DNA of 64,000 nt, from the NCBI GenBank assembly GCA_039707655.1, contig CM077676.1:450839379-450903378 (forward strand), in the 5' to 3' direction. Below the pieces are notes generated by a model that was given only the letters and a program-made list of their open reading frames with translations, did no database searches and was not told the DNA's origin. Shown here piece after piece: positions 48,659 to 60,068 of the stretch (within the stretch, counting starts at the first letter, position 1; every line of letters begins with the position of its first letter). A program made the position numbers and the translations under genes. Origin of the DNA: Elymus sibiricus (lineage: Eukaryota; Streptophyta; Magnoliopsida; Poales; Poaceae).

Positions 48659-49605
48659 TCACATAAGAGTGGGAATTGAAACATAAAAGGGAGCATCATG
48701 AATCATATAGCAAACACATTTAAGCCTAACCCACTTCCTATGCATAGGGATTTTGTAAGCAAACAATTTATTGGAGCACGAATCAACTAGCATAGGAAGG
48801 CAAAACAAGCATGACTTCAAAACTTTCAACATAAAGAGAGGCAACTTGATGTTGTTGAAATATATATAAGCATATCTTCCTCTCTCATAATAATTTTTAG
48901 TAGCATCATGAATAAATTCAACAATATAAATATCACATAAAGCATTCTTTTCATGATCCACATGCACAAATAATTTATTACTCTCCACATAAGCAATTTC
49001 TTCTCGTTAATAATAGTGGGAGCAAACTCAACAAAATAACTATCGTGAGGTACTTGATTGACATAACCAAATTGAACATTAAAATCATGATGACAAGTTT
49101 CATGGTTATCATTAGTCTTAATAGCATACATGTCATCACCATAATCATCGTAGATAGCAACTTTGTTGTTATAATCAATTGAAACCTCTTCCGAAATAGT
49201 GGAATCATAATTAAATAAAGTCATGACCTCTCCAAATCCACTTTCATAATTATTACAATAAGATTCAATACCCTCCAAAATAGTGGGATCATTACTTCCT
49301 AGAGTTGACACTCTTCCAAACCCACTTTCATCATTGTAATCATCATAATAAATTTGCTCATCAAAAGTAGGGGGACTAAAAAGATCATCTTCCTCAAACA
49401 TAGCATCCCCAAGCTTATGGCTTTGCATATCATTAGCATTATGGATGTTCAAAGAATTCATACTAATATCATTGCAATCATGCTTAACATTCACACCAAA
49501 CATTGTGTTAAAATTTTCTTTTAACACTTCATAGCAATTATCGGAATCCATATTTTCAAGAAAAACTTTATAAAGATAAGCAATTTTGCACAACTTCACT
49601 TCCAT
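48659..49605 (-). pseudogene. Acidic ORF of Gypsy element D, frameshifted
   Basis: The frame starts at MEVKLCKIAYLYKVFLENMD (49605) and runs to about 48986, where it shifts into the frame that ends at 48659. Landmarks shared with the C element ORF are LYKVFLE..DCDNCYE-like spacing, DLFSPPT, SGFGRVSTL, HVDHEKNALCD, NYYERGRYAY, LPLFMLKVL and IPMHRKWVRL. The product has no recognised domain. It occupies the gag position just inside the PBS. The shift makes it a pseudogene here, but its conservation with C shows that a real protein existed. Function unknown. Confidence 0.6.
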
Positions 49606-49701
49606 TTTTTGTAGTTTTCTTTAATAACCTGAACTAGTGAATAAAGAAGAAACTAAAAGATTCAATTGCAAGATCTAAAGATATACCTTCAAGCACTCAC
49701 C

Positions 49702-49719
49702 TCCCCGGCAACGGCACCA
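49702..49719 (-). other. Primer binding site of element D
   Basis: The minus strand reads TGGTGCCGTTGCCGGGGA, nine bases from the 5' LTR end. It is tRNA-Asp-like, with a variant base at the fourth position. Confidence 0.7.
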
Positions 49720-49728
49720 GAAATAGCT

Positions 49729-51108
49729 TGATGTCTACTATGCAACTTTATTCTTGTAGACTCTGTTGGGCCTCCAAGCGCAGAGTTTTGTAGGACAGCA
49801 GCAAATTTCCCTCAAGTGGATGACCTAAGGTTTATCAATCCGTGGGAGGTGTAGGATGAAGATTGTCTCTCTCAAACAACCCTGCAATCAAATACAAGAA
49901 ATCTCTTGTGTCCCCAACACACCCAATATAGTTGTCAATTGTATAGGTGCACTAGTTCGGCGAAGACATGGTGATACAAGTGTAATATGGATAGTAAATA
50001 TAGGTTTTTATAATCTGAATAAATAAAAACAGCAAGGTAACAATTAGCAAACAACGAGCAAAACGGTATATCAATGCTTAGAAACAAGGCCTAGGGTTCA
50101 TACTTTCACTAGTGCAATCTCTCAACAGTGCTAACATAATTGAATCATATAACAGTCCCTCAACGTGCGACAAAGAATCACTCCAAAGTTCCTATCGGAG
50201 AAAGTAGGACGAAAATGTGTATCAACCTCTATGCCTAGATTACCCCAATGTCACCACGAGAATCCACAAGTTGATTACCAAAACATATATCAAGTGACTC
50301 AATAGAATACCCCATTGTCACCACGTGTATCCACATGCAAGACATACATCAAGTGATCTCAAATCCAAATATTTAATCCGATAACAATGAAACCTCAAAG
50401 AGCAAGACTCAATTCATCACAATATGATAGAGAGGGAAGAACACCATATGATTCATCTATATTAACAATGCTCATGGTACATCAAGATCGTGCCCTATCA
50501 AAATCACGAGAGAGAGAGAGAGAGATCAAACACATAGCTACTGGTACATACCCTCAGCCCCGGGGATGAACTACTCCCTCCTTGTCATGGAGGCAGCGGG
50601 GATGATGAAGATGGCCTCCGGTGATGACTTCCACCCTCCGACAGGGTGCCGGAACAGGGTTCCGATTGAGATCGCTTCGGGACAGAGGCTTGCGGCGGCG
50701 AAAAAACTCATCTAGGTTAACTTTTGGGGATTACCCAATTATAAGAATTTTCAGCGTTGGATTCACGCCAGGGGGAGTCCCGAGGGACCCACAAGCTCAG
50801 GTGGCACGCCCCTAGGGGGGCGCCAGGTGAGCTTGTGCCCCCCCTGGACTTCGTCTGGTCCTTACCCGAAGCTTCGTAGATCTCTTTTTGTCCATAAAAA
50901 AACACTGTAATTTTTTATTGCGTTTGGACTTCGTTTGGTATGGTTTTTCTGCGAAACATAGAAATAGCCAAAAAACAGGAACTGGCTCTGGGCACTAAGT
51001 TAATAGGTTAGTCCATAAAAATCATATAAAAGTGCACCAGAACCATATAAAATTGTTTTAAACATGGCATGAATACTTCATAAATTATAGATACGTTGGA
51101 GACGTATC
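49729..51108 (-). repeat. Element D 5' LTR (last base at 59828)
   Basis: It starts TGATGTCTACTATGC and runs to GACGTATC, where the Angela element interrupts it before the last A. Confidence 0.92.
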
Positions 51109-52853
51109 TAATGGAAATATGCCCTAGAGGCAATAATAAAGTTGTTATTATTTTATATTTCCTTGTTCATGATAAAGGTTTATTATTCATGCTAGAATTG
51201 TATTGACCGGAAACTTAAATACATGTGTGAATACATAAACAAATACCGTGTCCCTAGTGAGCCTCTACTAGACTAGCTCGTTGATGAAAGATGGTTATGG
51301 TTTCCTAACCATAGACACGAGTTGTCATATGATAACGGGATCACATCATTAGGAGAATGATGTGATGGACAAGACCCATCCGTTAGCTTAGCATATGATC
51401 GTTCTGTTTATTGCTACTGCTTTCTTGAATGTCAAATACATGTTCCTCAGACCATGAGATCATGCAACTCCCGGATATCGGAGGAATACCTTGTGTGCTA
51501 TCAAACGTCACAACGTAACTGGGTGATCATAAAGATGCTCTACAGGTATCTCCGAAGGTGTCCGTTGAGTTGGCATGGATTGAGACTGGGATTTGTCACT
51601 CCGTGTTTCGGAGAGGTATCTCTGGGCCCTCTCGGTAATGCACATCATAAGAAGCTTGCAAGCAAAGTGACTAAGGAGTTAGTTATGGGATCATGTATTA
51701 CGGAACGAGTAAAGAGACTTGCCGGTAACGAGATTGAACTAGGTATGGAGATACCGACGATCGAATCTCGGGCAAGTAACATACCAACGGACACAGGGAA
51801 TTACGTATGTTGTCATTGCGGTTCGACCGATAAGATCTTCGTGGAATATGTAGGAACCAATATGAGCATCCAGGTTCCGCTATTGGTTATTGACCGGAGA
51901 GGCGTCTCAGTCATGTCTACATCATTCCCAAACCCGTAGGGTCCGCACGCTTAACGTTCGTTGACGATATAGTGTTATATGAGTTATGTGAATTGGTAAC
52001 CGAATATTGTTCGGAGTCCCGGATGAGATCCCGGACGTCATGAGGAGTCTTGGAATGGTTGAGAGGTAAAGATTTATATATGGGAAGTCATATTTTGGGT
52101 TCCGGAAAAAGGTGCAGTTTTTTCGGTATTGTACCGGGAAGCTTCCAGAAGGTTCCAGAGGATTCCGGAGGGGTCCGGAAGTCCACAAGTGGGTCCACCA
52201 CATCCCAAAGGGCTGGCATTGGTAAAGGGGAGGCGCCCTGGCCTTATTGGGCCAGGCGCACCAAGTCGTCAAAAGCCCACGCAGCTAGGGAAGGAAAAAA
52301 GGGAGAGTCCTAGTAGGAATAGGATTGGACTTTGGAGTCCAAGTCCACGTGTGTACTATTCACGGTTACTGTTCACGTGGCACTATTCCTTCTACTCCAA
52401 GCCCCTACACATTTATAAATAGAGGATAGGGGGCGCCCCAAAGGACACGACATTGTCTTAGCCGTGTGCGGCGCCCCCCCCCCCCCCCACTTCCGTCCCT
52501 CGGTCATATTTTCGCAGTGTTTGGGCGAAGCCCTACGGAGATAGCATCACCATCACCGTCACCACGCCATCGTGCTGCGGAACTCATCCACTACCTCGCC
52601 GTCTTGCTGGATCAAGAAGTCGAGGACGTCACCGAGCTGAACGTGTGCTGAACGCGGAGGTGCCATACGTTCGGTGCTCGGTCGGTTGGATTGTGAAGTT
52701 GTTCGACGACATCAACCGTGTTGTTCTAATGCTTCCGCTTACGGTCTACGAGGGTACGTAGACACACTCGCCCTCTCGTAGCTATGCATCTCCATGGATA
52801 GATCTTGCGTGTGCGTAGAATTTTTTTTGTTTTCCATGCAACGTTCCCCAACA
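51109..52853 (+). repeat. Angela 5' LTR
   Basis: After the first TA it reads ATGGAAATATGCCC, AGAGGCAATAATAAAG, and it ends CGTTCCCCAACA. A TATA box (TTATAAATAG, 52413-52422) follows a CACGTGGCACTATTC region and is probably the transcription start signal. A poly(C) run lies at 52473-52488. Confidence 0.93.
52413..52422 (+). promoter_or_regulatory. TATA box of the Angela 5' LTR
   Basis: TTATAAATAG is followed by AGGATAGGG; the 3' LTR has TATATAAATAG at about 59379-59389. Position and context match the known BARE/Angela promoter layout. Confidence 0.65.
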
Positions 52854-52854
52854 G

Positions 52855-52866
52855 TGGTATCAGAGC
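52855..52866 (+). other. Primer binding site, initiator tRNA-Met
   Basis: TGGTATCAGAGC lies two bases after the 5' LTR end. It is the classic Copia site complementary to the initiator methionine tRNA. The region 52867-54089 that follows is an untranslated leader without supported genes. Confidence 0.93.
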
Positions 52867-54089
52867 CAGGTCTATGCGTAGATGATATGCACGAGTAGAA
52901 CACAAAGAGTTGTGGGCGGTGATCGTCATACTGCTTACCACCAACTTCTTATTTTGATTCGGCGGTATTGTAAGATGAAGCGGCCCGGACCAACCTTACA
53001 TGTCCACGTACATGAGACCGGTTCCACCGACAGACATGCAACTTGTTTTGCATAAAGGTGGCTGGCGGGTGTCCGTTTCTCCTACTTTAGTTGAATCGAA
53101 TTTGACTGCGGCCGGTCCTTGTTGAAGGTTAAAACAACAAACTTGATAAATCACCGTTATGGTTTTGTGCCGTAGGTAAGAACGGTTCTTGCTAGAAGCC
53201 CGTAGCAGCCACGTAAAACTTGCAACAACAAAGTAGAAGACGTCTAACTTGTTTTTGCAGGGTATGCTGTGATGTGATATGGTCAAGACATGATGTGATA
53301 TACGTTATTGTATGAGATGATCATGTTTTGTAATTTATCGGCAACCGGCAGGAGCCTTATTGTTGTCTCTTTATTGTATGAAATGCAAGCGCCATGTAAT
53401 TGCTTTACTTTATCGCTATGCGTTAGCAATAGTTGTAGAAGCAATAGTTGGCGAGACGACCATGACACAACGATGGAGATCAAGGTGTCGAGCCGGTGAC
53501 AATGGAGATCATGACGATGCTTTGGAGATGGAGATCAAAAGCACAAGATGATGGCCATATCATGTCACATATTTTGATTGCATGTGATGTTTATCCTTTA
53601 TGCATCTTATTTTGCTTAGAACGACGGTAGCATTATAAGATGATCCCTTCACTAAATTTCAAGATAAAAGTGTTCTCCCCGAGTATGCACCATTGCTAAA
53701 GTTCGTCGTTTCGAAGCACCTCGTGATGATCGGGTGTGATAGATTCTACGTTCACATACAACGGGTGTAAGCCAGTTTTACACAAGCAGAATACTTGGGT
53801 TAAACTTGACGAGCCTAGCATGTACAGACATGGTCTCGGAACACTGGAGACCGAAAGGTCGAACATGAGTCATATAGTAGATATGATCAACATGGAGATG
53901 TTCACCATTGATGACTATCCCATCTCACGTGATGATCGGACATGGACTAGTTGATTTGGATCATGTAACACTTAGTTAACTTGAGGGATGTTAATTTAAG
54001 TGGGAGTTCATTAGTAATTTGATTAATTGAACTTAATTTATCATGAACTAAGTCTTGATAGTTTCTTTGCATATCTATGTTGTAGATAA

Positions 54090-55764
54090 ATGGCCCGTGC
54101 TACTGTTCCGTTGAATTTTAATGCGTTCCTAGAGAAAGCTAAGTTGAAAGATGATGGTAGCAACTACACGGACTGGGTCCGTAACTTGAGGATTATCCTC
54201 ATTGCTGCACAGAAGAATTATGTCCTTGATGCACCGCTAGGTGATGGACCTGCTGCAGACGTTGTGAAACGCCTGGCAGGCTCGATCTGATGACTACTCG
54301 ATAGTTTAGTGTGCCATGCTCTACGGCTTAGAACCGGGACTGCAAAAGAGTTTTGAATACCACGGAGCATATGAGATGTTCCAAGAGCTGAAATTGATAT
54401 TTCAAGCTAATGCCCGGGTTGAGAGATATGAAGTCTCCAACAAGTTCTTTAGCTGTAAGATGGAGGAGAACAGTTCTGTCAGTGAACACATACTCAGAAT
54501 GTCTGGGTACCACAACCACTTGACTCAGCTGGGAATTGATCTTCCGGTTGAGAGTGTTATTGATAGAGTTCTTCAGTCACTGCCACCAAGCTATAAAGGC
54601 TTCGTGATGAACTATAATATGCAAGGGATGGAGAAGACAATTCCCGAGCTCTTCGCGATGCTGAAATCAGCGGAGGTAGAAATCAAGAAGGAGCATCAAG
54701 TGTTGATGGTTAACAAAACCACTAGTTTCAAGAAAAAGGGAAAGGGAAAGAAGGGGAACTTCAAGAAGAACGGCAAGCAAGTTGCCGCTCCCACGAAGAA
54801 ACCCAAAGCTAGACCCAGGCCTGAAACAGAGTGCTTCTACTGCAAAGGGACTGGTCACTGGAAGCGGAATTGCCCCAAGTATTTGGCGGATAAGAAGGAT
54901 GGCAAAGTGAGCAAAGGTATATTTGATATACATGTTATTGATGTGTTCCTCACTAATGCTCGCAGTAGCGCCTGGGTATTTGATACTGGTTCGGTTGCTC
55001 ATATTTGTAACTCGAAACAGGAGCTACGGAATAAGCGAAGATTGGCTAAGGACGAGGTGACGATGCGCGTCGGGAATGGTTCCAAGGTTGATGCGATCGC
55101 CGTCGGCACGCTACCTCTACATCTACCTTCAGGATTAGTTTTAGACCTCAATAATTGTTATTTGGTGCCAGCGTTGAGCATGAACATTACATCTGGATCT
55201 TGTTTATTGCGAGACGGTTATTCATTTAAATCAGAGAATAATGGTTGTTCTATTTATATGAGTAACATCTTTTATGGTCACGCACCTTTTGTGAATGGTC
55301 TATTCTTGTTGAATCTCGATCGTAGTGATACACATATTCATAATATTGATGCCAAAAGATGCAAAGTTGATAATGATAGTGCAACATACTTGTGGCACTG
55401 CCGTTTAGGTCATATTGGTGTAAAGCGCATGAAGAAACTCCATGCGGATGGACTTTTGGAATCTCTTGATTATGAATCATTTGATACTTGCGAACCATGC
55501 CTCATGGGCAAGATGACTAAAAGTCCGTTCTCCGGAACAATGGAGCGAGCTACTGATTTGTTGGAAATAATACAAACCGATGTATGCGGTCCGCTGAATG
55601 TTGAAGCACACGGCGGGTATCGTTATTTTCTAACCTTCACAGATTATTTGAGTAGATATGGGTATATCTACTTGATGAAACACAAATCTGAAACATTTGA
55701 AAAGTTCAAAGAATTTCAGAGTGAAGTAGAGAATCATCGTAACAAGAAAATAAAGTTTCTATGA
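54090..55764 (+). pseudogene. Angela gag, protease and integrase N-terminus
   Basis: The frame starts MARATVPLNFNAFLEKAKL, the BARE/Angela gag start, and breaks near 54270 by a frameshift, with a TAG at 54307. It resumes at 54316 with gag (YEVSNKFFSCKMEENSSVSE), a CCHC zinc knuckle (C-F-Y-C..GTGHWKRNC, 54832-54873) and the aspartic protease active site (WVFDTGSVAHIC, aspartate codon at 54982). The integrase zinc-binding region follows (HCRLGHIGVKRM ... CEPCLMGKM) and the first catalytic aspartate (QTDVCGPL, 55579). A TGA at 55762 ends the frame just before SDRGGEY. The products would be capsid, nucleocapsid, protease and integrase cut from one polyprotein. The lesions make this inactive. Confidence 0.92.
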
Positions 55765-56590
55765 TCTGATCGCGGAGGCGAATATTTGAGTTACGAGTTT
55801 GGCCTTCATTTAAGAAAATGTGGAATTGTTTCACAACTCACGCCACCTGGAACACCACAGCGCAGTGGTGTGTCCGAACGTCGTAACCGTACTTTATTGG
55901 ATATAGTGTGTTCTATGATGTCTCTTACCGATTTGCCACTATCGTTTTGGGGTTATGGATTAGAGACAGCTACATTCACGTTAAATAGGGCACTGTCTAA
56001 ATCCGTTGAGACGACCATATGAACTATGGTTTGGCAAGAAACCTAAGTTGTCGTTTCTTAAAGTTTGGGGATGCGATGCTTATGTGAAAAAGCTTCAACC
56101 TGATAAGCTCGAACCCAAAGCGGAGAAGTGCGTCTTCATAGGATACCCTAAAGAAACAATTGGGTACACCTTCTACCACAGATCCAAAGGCAAGGTCTTT
56201 GTTGCCAAGAATGGGTCCTTTCTAGAGAAGGAGTTTCTCTCGAAAGAAGTGAGTGGGAGGAAAGTAGAACTTGATGAGGTAATTGTACCTTCTCTCGAAT
56301 TGGAAAGTAGCTCATTAGAGAAAACCGTTCCCGTGATGCCTACACCAATAAGAGAGGAAGATAATGATAAAGATCGTGAAACTTCAGATCAAGTTACTAC
56401 TGAACTTCGTAGGTCGACCAGAGTACGTTCCGCACCAGAGTGGTACGGTAATCCTGTTCTAGAAGTTATGTTGTTAGACAACAGCGAACCTACGAACTAT
56501 GAAGAAGCTATGATAAGCCCGGATTCCGACAAATGGCTTGAGGCCATGAAATCTGAGATAGGATCCATGTATGAGAACAAAGTGTGGACT
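55765..56590 (+). pseudogene. Angela integrase core and C-terminal region
   Basis: After the stop the frame reads SDRGGEYLSYEF with the second catalytic aspartate, then PPGTPQRSGVSERRNRTLLD with the catalytic glutamate. A frameshift near 56005-56020 separates the core from the C-terminal region (PYELWFGKKPKLSFLKVWGC, then GYPKETIGYTFYH, and the linker RRSTRVRSAPEWYG). The residues needed for DDE catalysis are present, only the frame is broken. Confidence 0.9.
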
Positions 56591-58050
56591 TGCCCGATGA
56601 TCGGCAAGCCATTGAGAATAAATGGATTTTTAAGAGGAAGACAGATGCTGATGGTAATATCACTGTCTACAAAGCTCTACTTGTCGCGAAAGGTTTTTGA
56701 CAAGTTCAAGGGGTTGACTACGATGAGACTTTCTCACCCGTAGCGATGCTTAAGTCTGTCCGAATCATGTTAGCAATTGCCGCATTTTATGATTATGAAA
56801 TCTGGCAAATGGATGTCAAAACTGCATTCCTTAATGGTTTTCTCAAAGAAGAGTTGTATATGATGCAACCAGAAGGTTTTGTCGATCCTAAGGGTGCTAA
56901 CAAAGTGTGCAAGCTCCAGCGATCCATCTATGGACTGGTGCAAGCATCTCGGAGTTGGAATATACACTTTGATGAGGTGATCAAAGCATATGGTTTTGTA
57001 TAGACTTACGGTGAAGCCTGTATTTACAAGAAAGTGAGTGGGAGCTCTGTAGCATTTCTAATATTATATGTGGATGACATATTGTTGATTGGAAATGATA
57101 TAGAATTTCTGGATGGCATAAAGGGATACTTGAATAAGAATTTTTCAATGAAAGACGTCGGTGAAGCTGCTTATATATTGGGCATCAAGATCTATAGGGA
57201 TAGATCAAGACGCTTGATAGGACTTTCACAAAGCACATACCTTGACAAAGTTTTGAAGAAGTTCAAAATGGATCAGTCAAAGAAAGAGTTCTTGCCTGTC
57301 TTGCAAGGTGTGAAGTTGAGTCAGACTCAATGCCCGACCACGACAGAAGATATAGAGAAAATGAAAGTCATTCCCTATGCCTCAGCCATAGGTTCTATTA
57401 TGTATGCCATGCTGTGTACCAGACCTGATGTGTGCCTTGCCATAAGTTTGGCAGGGAGGTACCAGAGTAATCCAGGAGTGGATCACTGGACAGCGGTCAA
57501 GAATATCCTGAAGTACCTGAAAAGGACCAAGGACATGTTTCTCATTTATGGAGGTGACGAAGAGCTCGTCGTAAAGGGTTACGTCGATGCAAGCTTCGAC
57601 ACTGATCCGGATGACTCTAAGTCACAAACCGGATACGTATTTATATTAAATGGTGGAGCTGTCAGTTGGTGCAGTTCCAAGCAGAGCGTCGTGGCGGGAT
57701 CTACGTGTGAAGCGGAATACATAGTTGCTTCGGAAGCAGCACATGAAGGAGTCTGGATGAAGGAGTTCATATCCGATCTAGGTGTAATACCTAGTGCATC
57801 GGGTCCAATGACAATCTTTTGTGACAACACTGGAGCAATTGCCACAGCCAAGGAGCCCAGGTTTCACAAGAAGACCAAACACATCAAGAGACGCTTCAAC
57901 TCCATTCGTGAATATGTCAAGGATGGAGACATAGAAATTTGCAAAGTATACACGGATCTGAATGTGGCAGACCCGTTGACTAAGCCTCTTCCACGAGCAA
58001 AACATGATCAACACCAAGACTCCATGGGTGTTAGATTCATTACTATGTAA
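56524..58050 (+). pseudogene. Angela reverse transcriptase and RNase H
   Basis: The RVT_2 domain starts with KWLEAMKSEIGSMYENKVW. It is frameshifted near 56590 and has stops near 56698 and at 57001. It includes YDYEIWQMDVKTAFLNG, RSIYGLVQASRSWN and the polymerase site YVDD (57067-57078). The RNase H part is intact to the end: GYVDASFDTDPDD, CEAEYIVASEA, IFCDNTGAIATAKEP, KHIKRRFNSIREYV, then TDLNVADPLTKPLPRAKH. The last 338 codons (57034-58050) are open. Compared with the remnant at 18238-19650 the same domains are recognisable but clearly diverged. Confidence 0.92.
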
Positions 58051-58072
58051 TCTAGATTATTGACTCTAGTGC

Positions 58073-58083
58073 AAGTGGGAGAC
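58073..58083 (+). other. Angela polypurine tract
   Basis: AAGTGGGAGAC stands directly before the TG of the 3' LTR. The same tract inverted is seen at 18071. Confidence 0.85.
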
Positions 58084-59822
58084 TGATGGAAATATGCCCT
58101 AGAGGCAATAATAAAGTTGTTATTATTTTATATTTCCTTGTTCATGATAAAGGTTTATTATTCATGCTAGAATTGTATTGACCGGAAACTTAAATACATG
58201 TGTGAATACATAAACAAATACCGTGTCCCTAGTGAGCCTCTACTAGACTAGCTCATTGATCAAAGATGGTTAAGGTTTCCTAACCATAGACATGAGTTGT
58301 CATTTGATAACGGGATCACATCATTAGGAGAATGATGTGATGGACAAGACCCATCCGTTAGCTTAGCATATGATCGTTCTGTTTATTGCTACTGCTTTCT
58401 TGAATGTCAAATACATGTTCCTCAGACCATGAGATCATGCAACTCCCGGATATCGGAGGAATACCTTGTGTGCTATCAAACGTCACAACGTAACTGGGTG
58501 ATCATAAAGATGCTCTACAGGTATCTCCGAAGGTGTCCGTTGAGTTGGCATGGATCGAGACTGGGATTTGTCACTCCGTGTTTCGGAGAGGTATCTCTGG
58601 GCCCTCTCGGTAATGCACATCATAAGAAGCTTGCAAGCAAAGTGACTAAAGAGTTAGTTACGGGATGATGTATTACGGAACGAGTAAAGAGACTTGCCGG
58701 TAACGAGATTGAACTAGGTATGGAGATACCGACGATCGAATCTCGGGCAAGTAACATACCGACGGACAAAGGGAATTACGTATGTTGTCATTGCGATTCG
58801 ACCGATAAGATCTTCGTGGAATATGTAGGAACCAATATGAGCATCCAGGTTCCGCTATTTGTTATTGACCGGAGAGGCGTCTCAGTCATGTCTACATCAT
58901 TCCCGAACCCGTAGGGTCCGCACGCTTAACGTTCGTTGACGATATAGTGTTATATGAGTTATGTGAATTGGTAACCGAATATTGTTCGGAGTCCCGGATG
59001 AGATCCCGGATGTCACGAGGAGTCTCGGAATGGTCGAGAGGTAAAGATTTATATATGGGAAGTCATATTTTGGGTTCCGGAAAAAGGTGCAGTTTTTTCG
59101 GTATTGTACCGGGAAGCTTCCAGAAGGTTCCGGAGGGGTCCGGAAGTCCACAAGTGGGTCCACCACGTCCCAAAGGGCTGGCATGGGCTAAGGGGAGGCA
59201 CCCTGGCCTTATTGGGCCAGGCGCACCAAGTCCTCAAAAGCCCACGCAGCTAGGGAAGGAAAAAAAAGGGAGAGTCCTAGTAGGAATAGGATTGGACTTT
59301 GGAGTCCAAGTCCACGTGTGTACTATTCACGGTTACTGTTCACGTGGCACTATTCCTTGTACTCCAAGCCCCTACACATATATAAATAGAGGAGAGGGAG
59401 CGCCCCAAAGGACACAACATTGTCTTAGCCGTGTGCGGCGCCCCCCCCCCCCCCACAGTTCCGTCCCTCGGTCATATTTTCGCAGTGCTTGGGCGAAGCC
59501 CTGCGGAGATAGCATCACCATCACCGTCACCACGCCGTCATGCTACCGGAACTCATCCACTACCTCGCCGTCTTGCTGGATCAAGAAGTCGAGGACGTCA
59601 CCGAGCTGAACGTGTGCTGAACGCGGAGGTGCCGTACGTTCGGTGCTCGGTCGGTTGGATCGTGAAGTTGTTCGACGACATCAACCGCGTTGTTCTAACG
59701 CTTCCGCTTACGGTCTACGAGGGTACATAGACACACTCCCCCTCTCGTAGCTATGCATCTCCATGGATAGATCTTGCGTGTGCGTAGAAATTTTTTTGTT
59801 TTCCATGCAACGTTCCCCAACA
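58084..59822 (+). repeat. Angela 3' LTR
   Basis: It starts TGATGGAAATATGCCC and ends CGTTCCCCAACA. Compared with the 5' copy it differs by scattered substitutions and small indels, including the length of the poly(C) run (59442-59456). Confidence 0.94.
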
Positions 59823-60068
59823 GTATCAAAGACATAAATAAAGATAGCAAAGGGTAGCGTATGTCTCACACCATACATAGGTCTCAAAGTCTCACACAAA
59901 CCAATGCAAAGCAAATAAGATAAAGAGTTCACAAGCATAAAACATGAAGCAAATAAGGCAAGCTTGTGACTCGGCAACCCTGCAAATCACCCGGTCCTAA
60001 ACTCTCTCCCCCTTTGGCATCGAGACACCAAAAAGGCAAAGACTGACTAACGTCCCATGGTGGTAGCA

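Larger units (their letters stand above)
51109..59822 (+). mobile_element. Angela-type Copia element, complete but mutated
   Basis: LTRs of 1745 and 1739 bases (51109-52853 and 58084-59822) flank a 5.2 kb internal domain. GTATC at 51104-51108 and 59823-59827 is the target-site duplication. PBS, gag-pol and PPT are in the expected order on the plus strand. The 5' LTR starts TA instead of TG, while the 3' LTR has the normal TG. Stops and frameshifts break gag-pol in at least six places, so it is not autonomous. Similarity between the LTRs is high by eye, about one or two differences per hundred bases, so many of the lesions probably accumulated in a short time or were already present in the template. 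Confidence 0.95.
44039..59828 (-). mobile_element. Gypsy element D, inserted in the SIRE-like Copia and itself interrupted
   Basis: LTRs lie at 44039-45438 and 49729-51108, the latter completed by the single A at 59828 after the Angela insertion. The direct repeat AAGAC at 44034-44038 and 59829-59833 is the target-site duplication. PBS (49702-49719), PPT-like motif (45439) and a broken ORF (48659-49605) place it on the minus strand. It carries no pol. The region 45439-48658 is non-coding and contains PPT-like copies and short ATAAGTGAAG repeats (46930-47010). Many blocks are shared with B and C, for example the TTGGGTTG(C/T)CTCCCAACAAGC stretch. Confidence 0.92.

Noticed and set aside
51454..51939. 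161-codon frame inside the Angela 5' LTR (partly repeated at 58429-58914)
   Set aside because: The sequence is the LTR itself; the copy in the 3' LTR is broken by a stop, and LTRs of this family are not known to code for protein.
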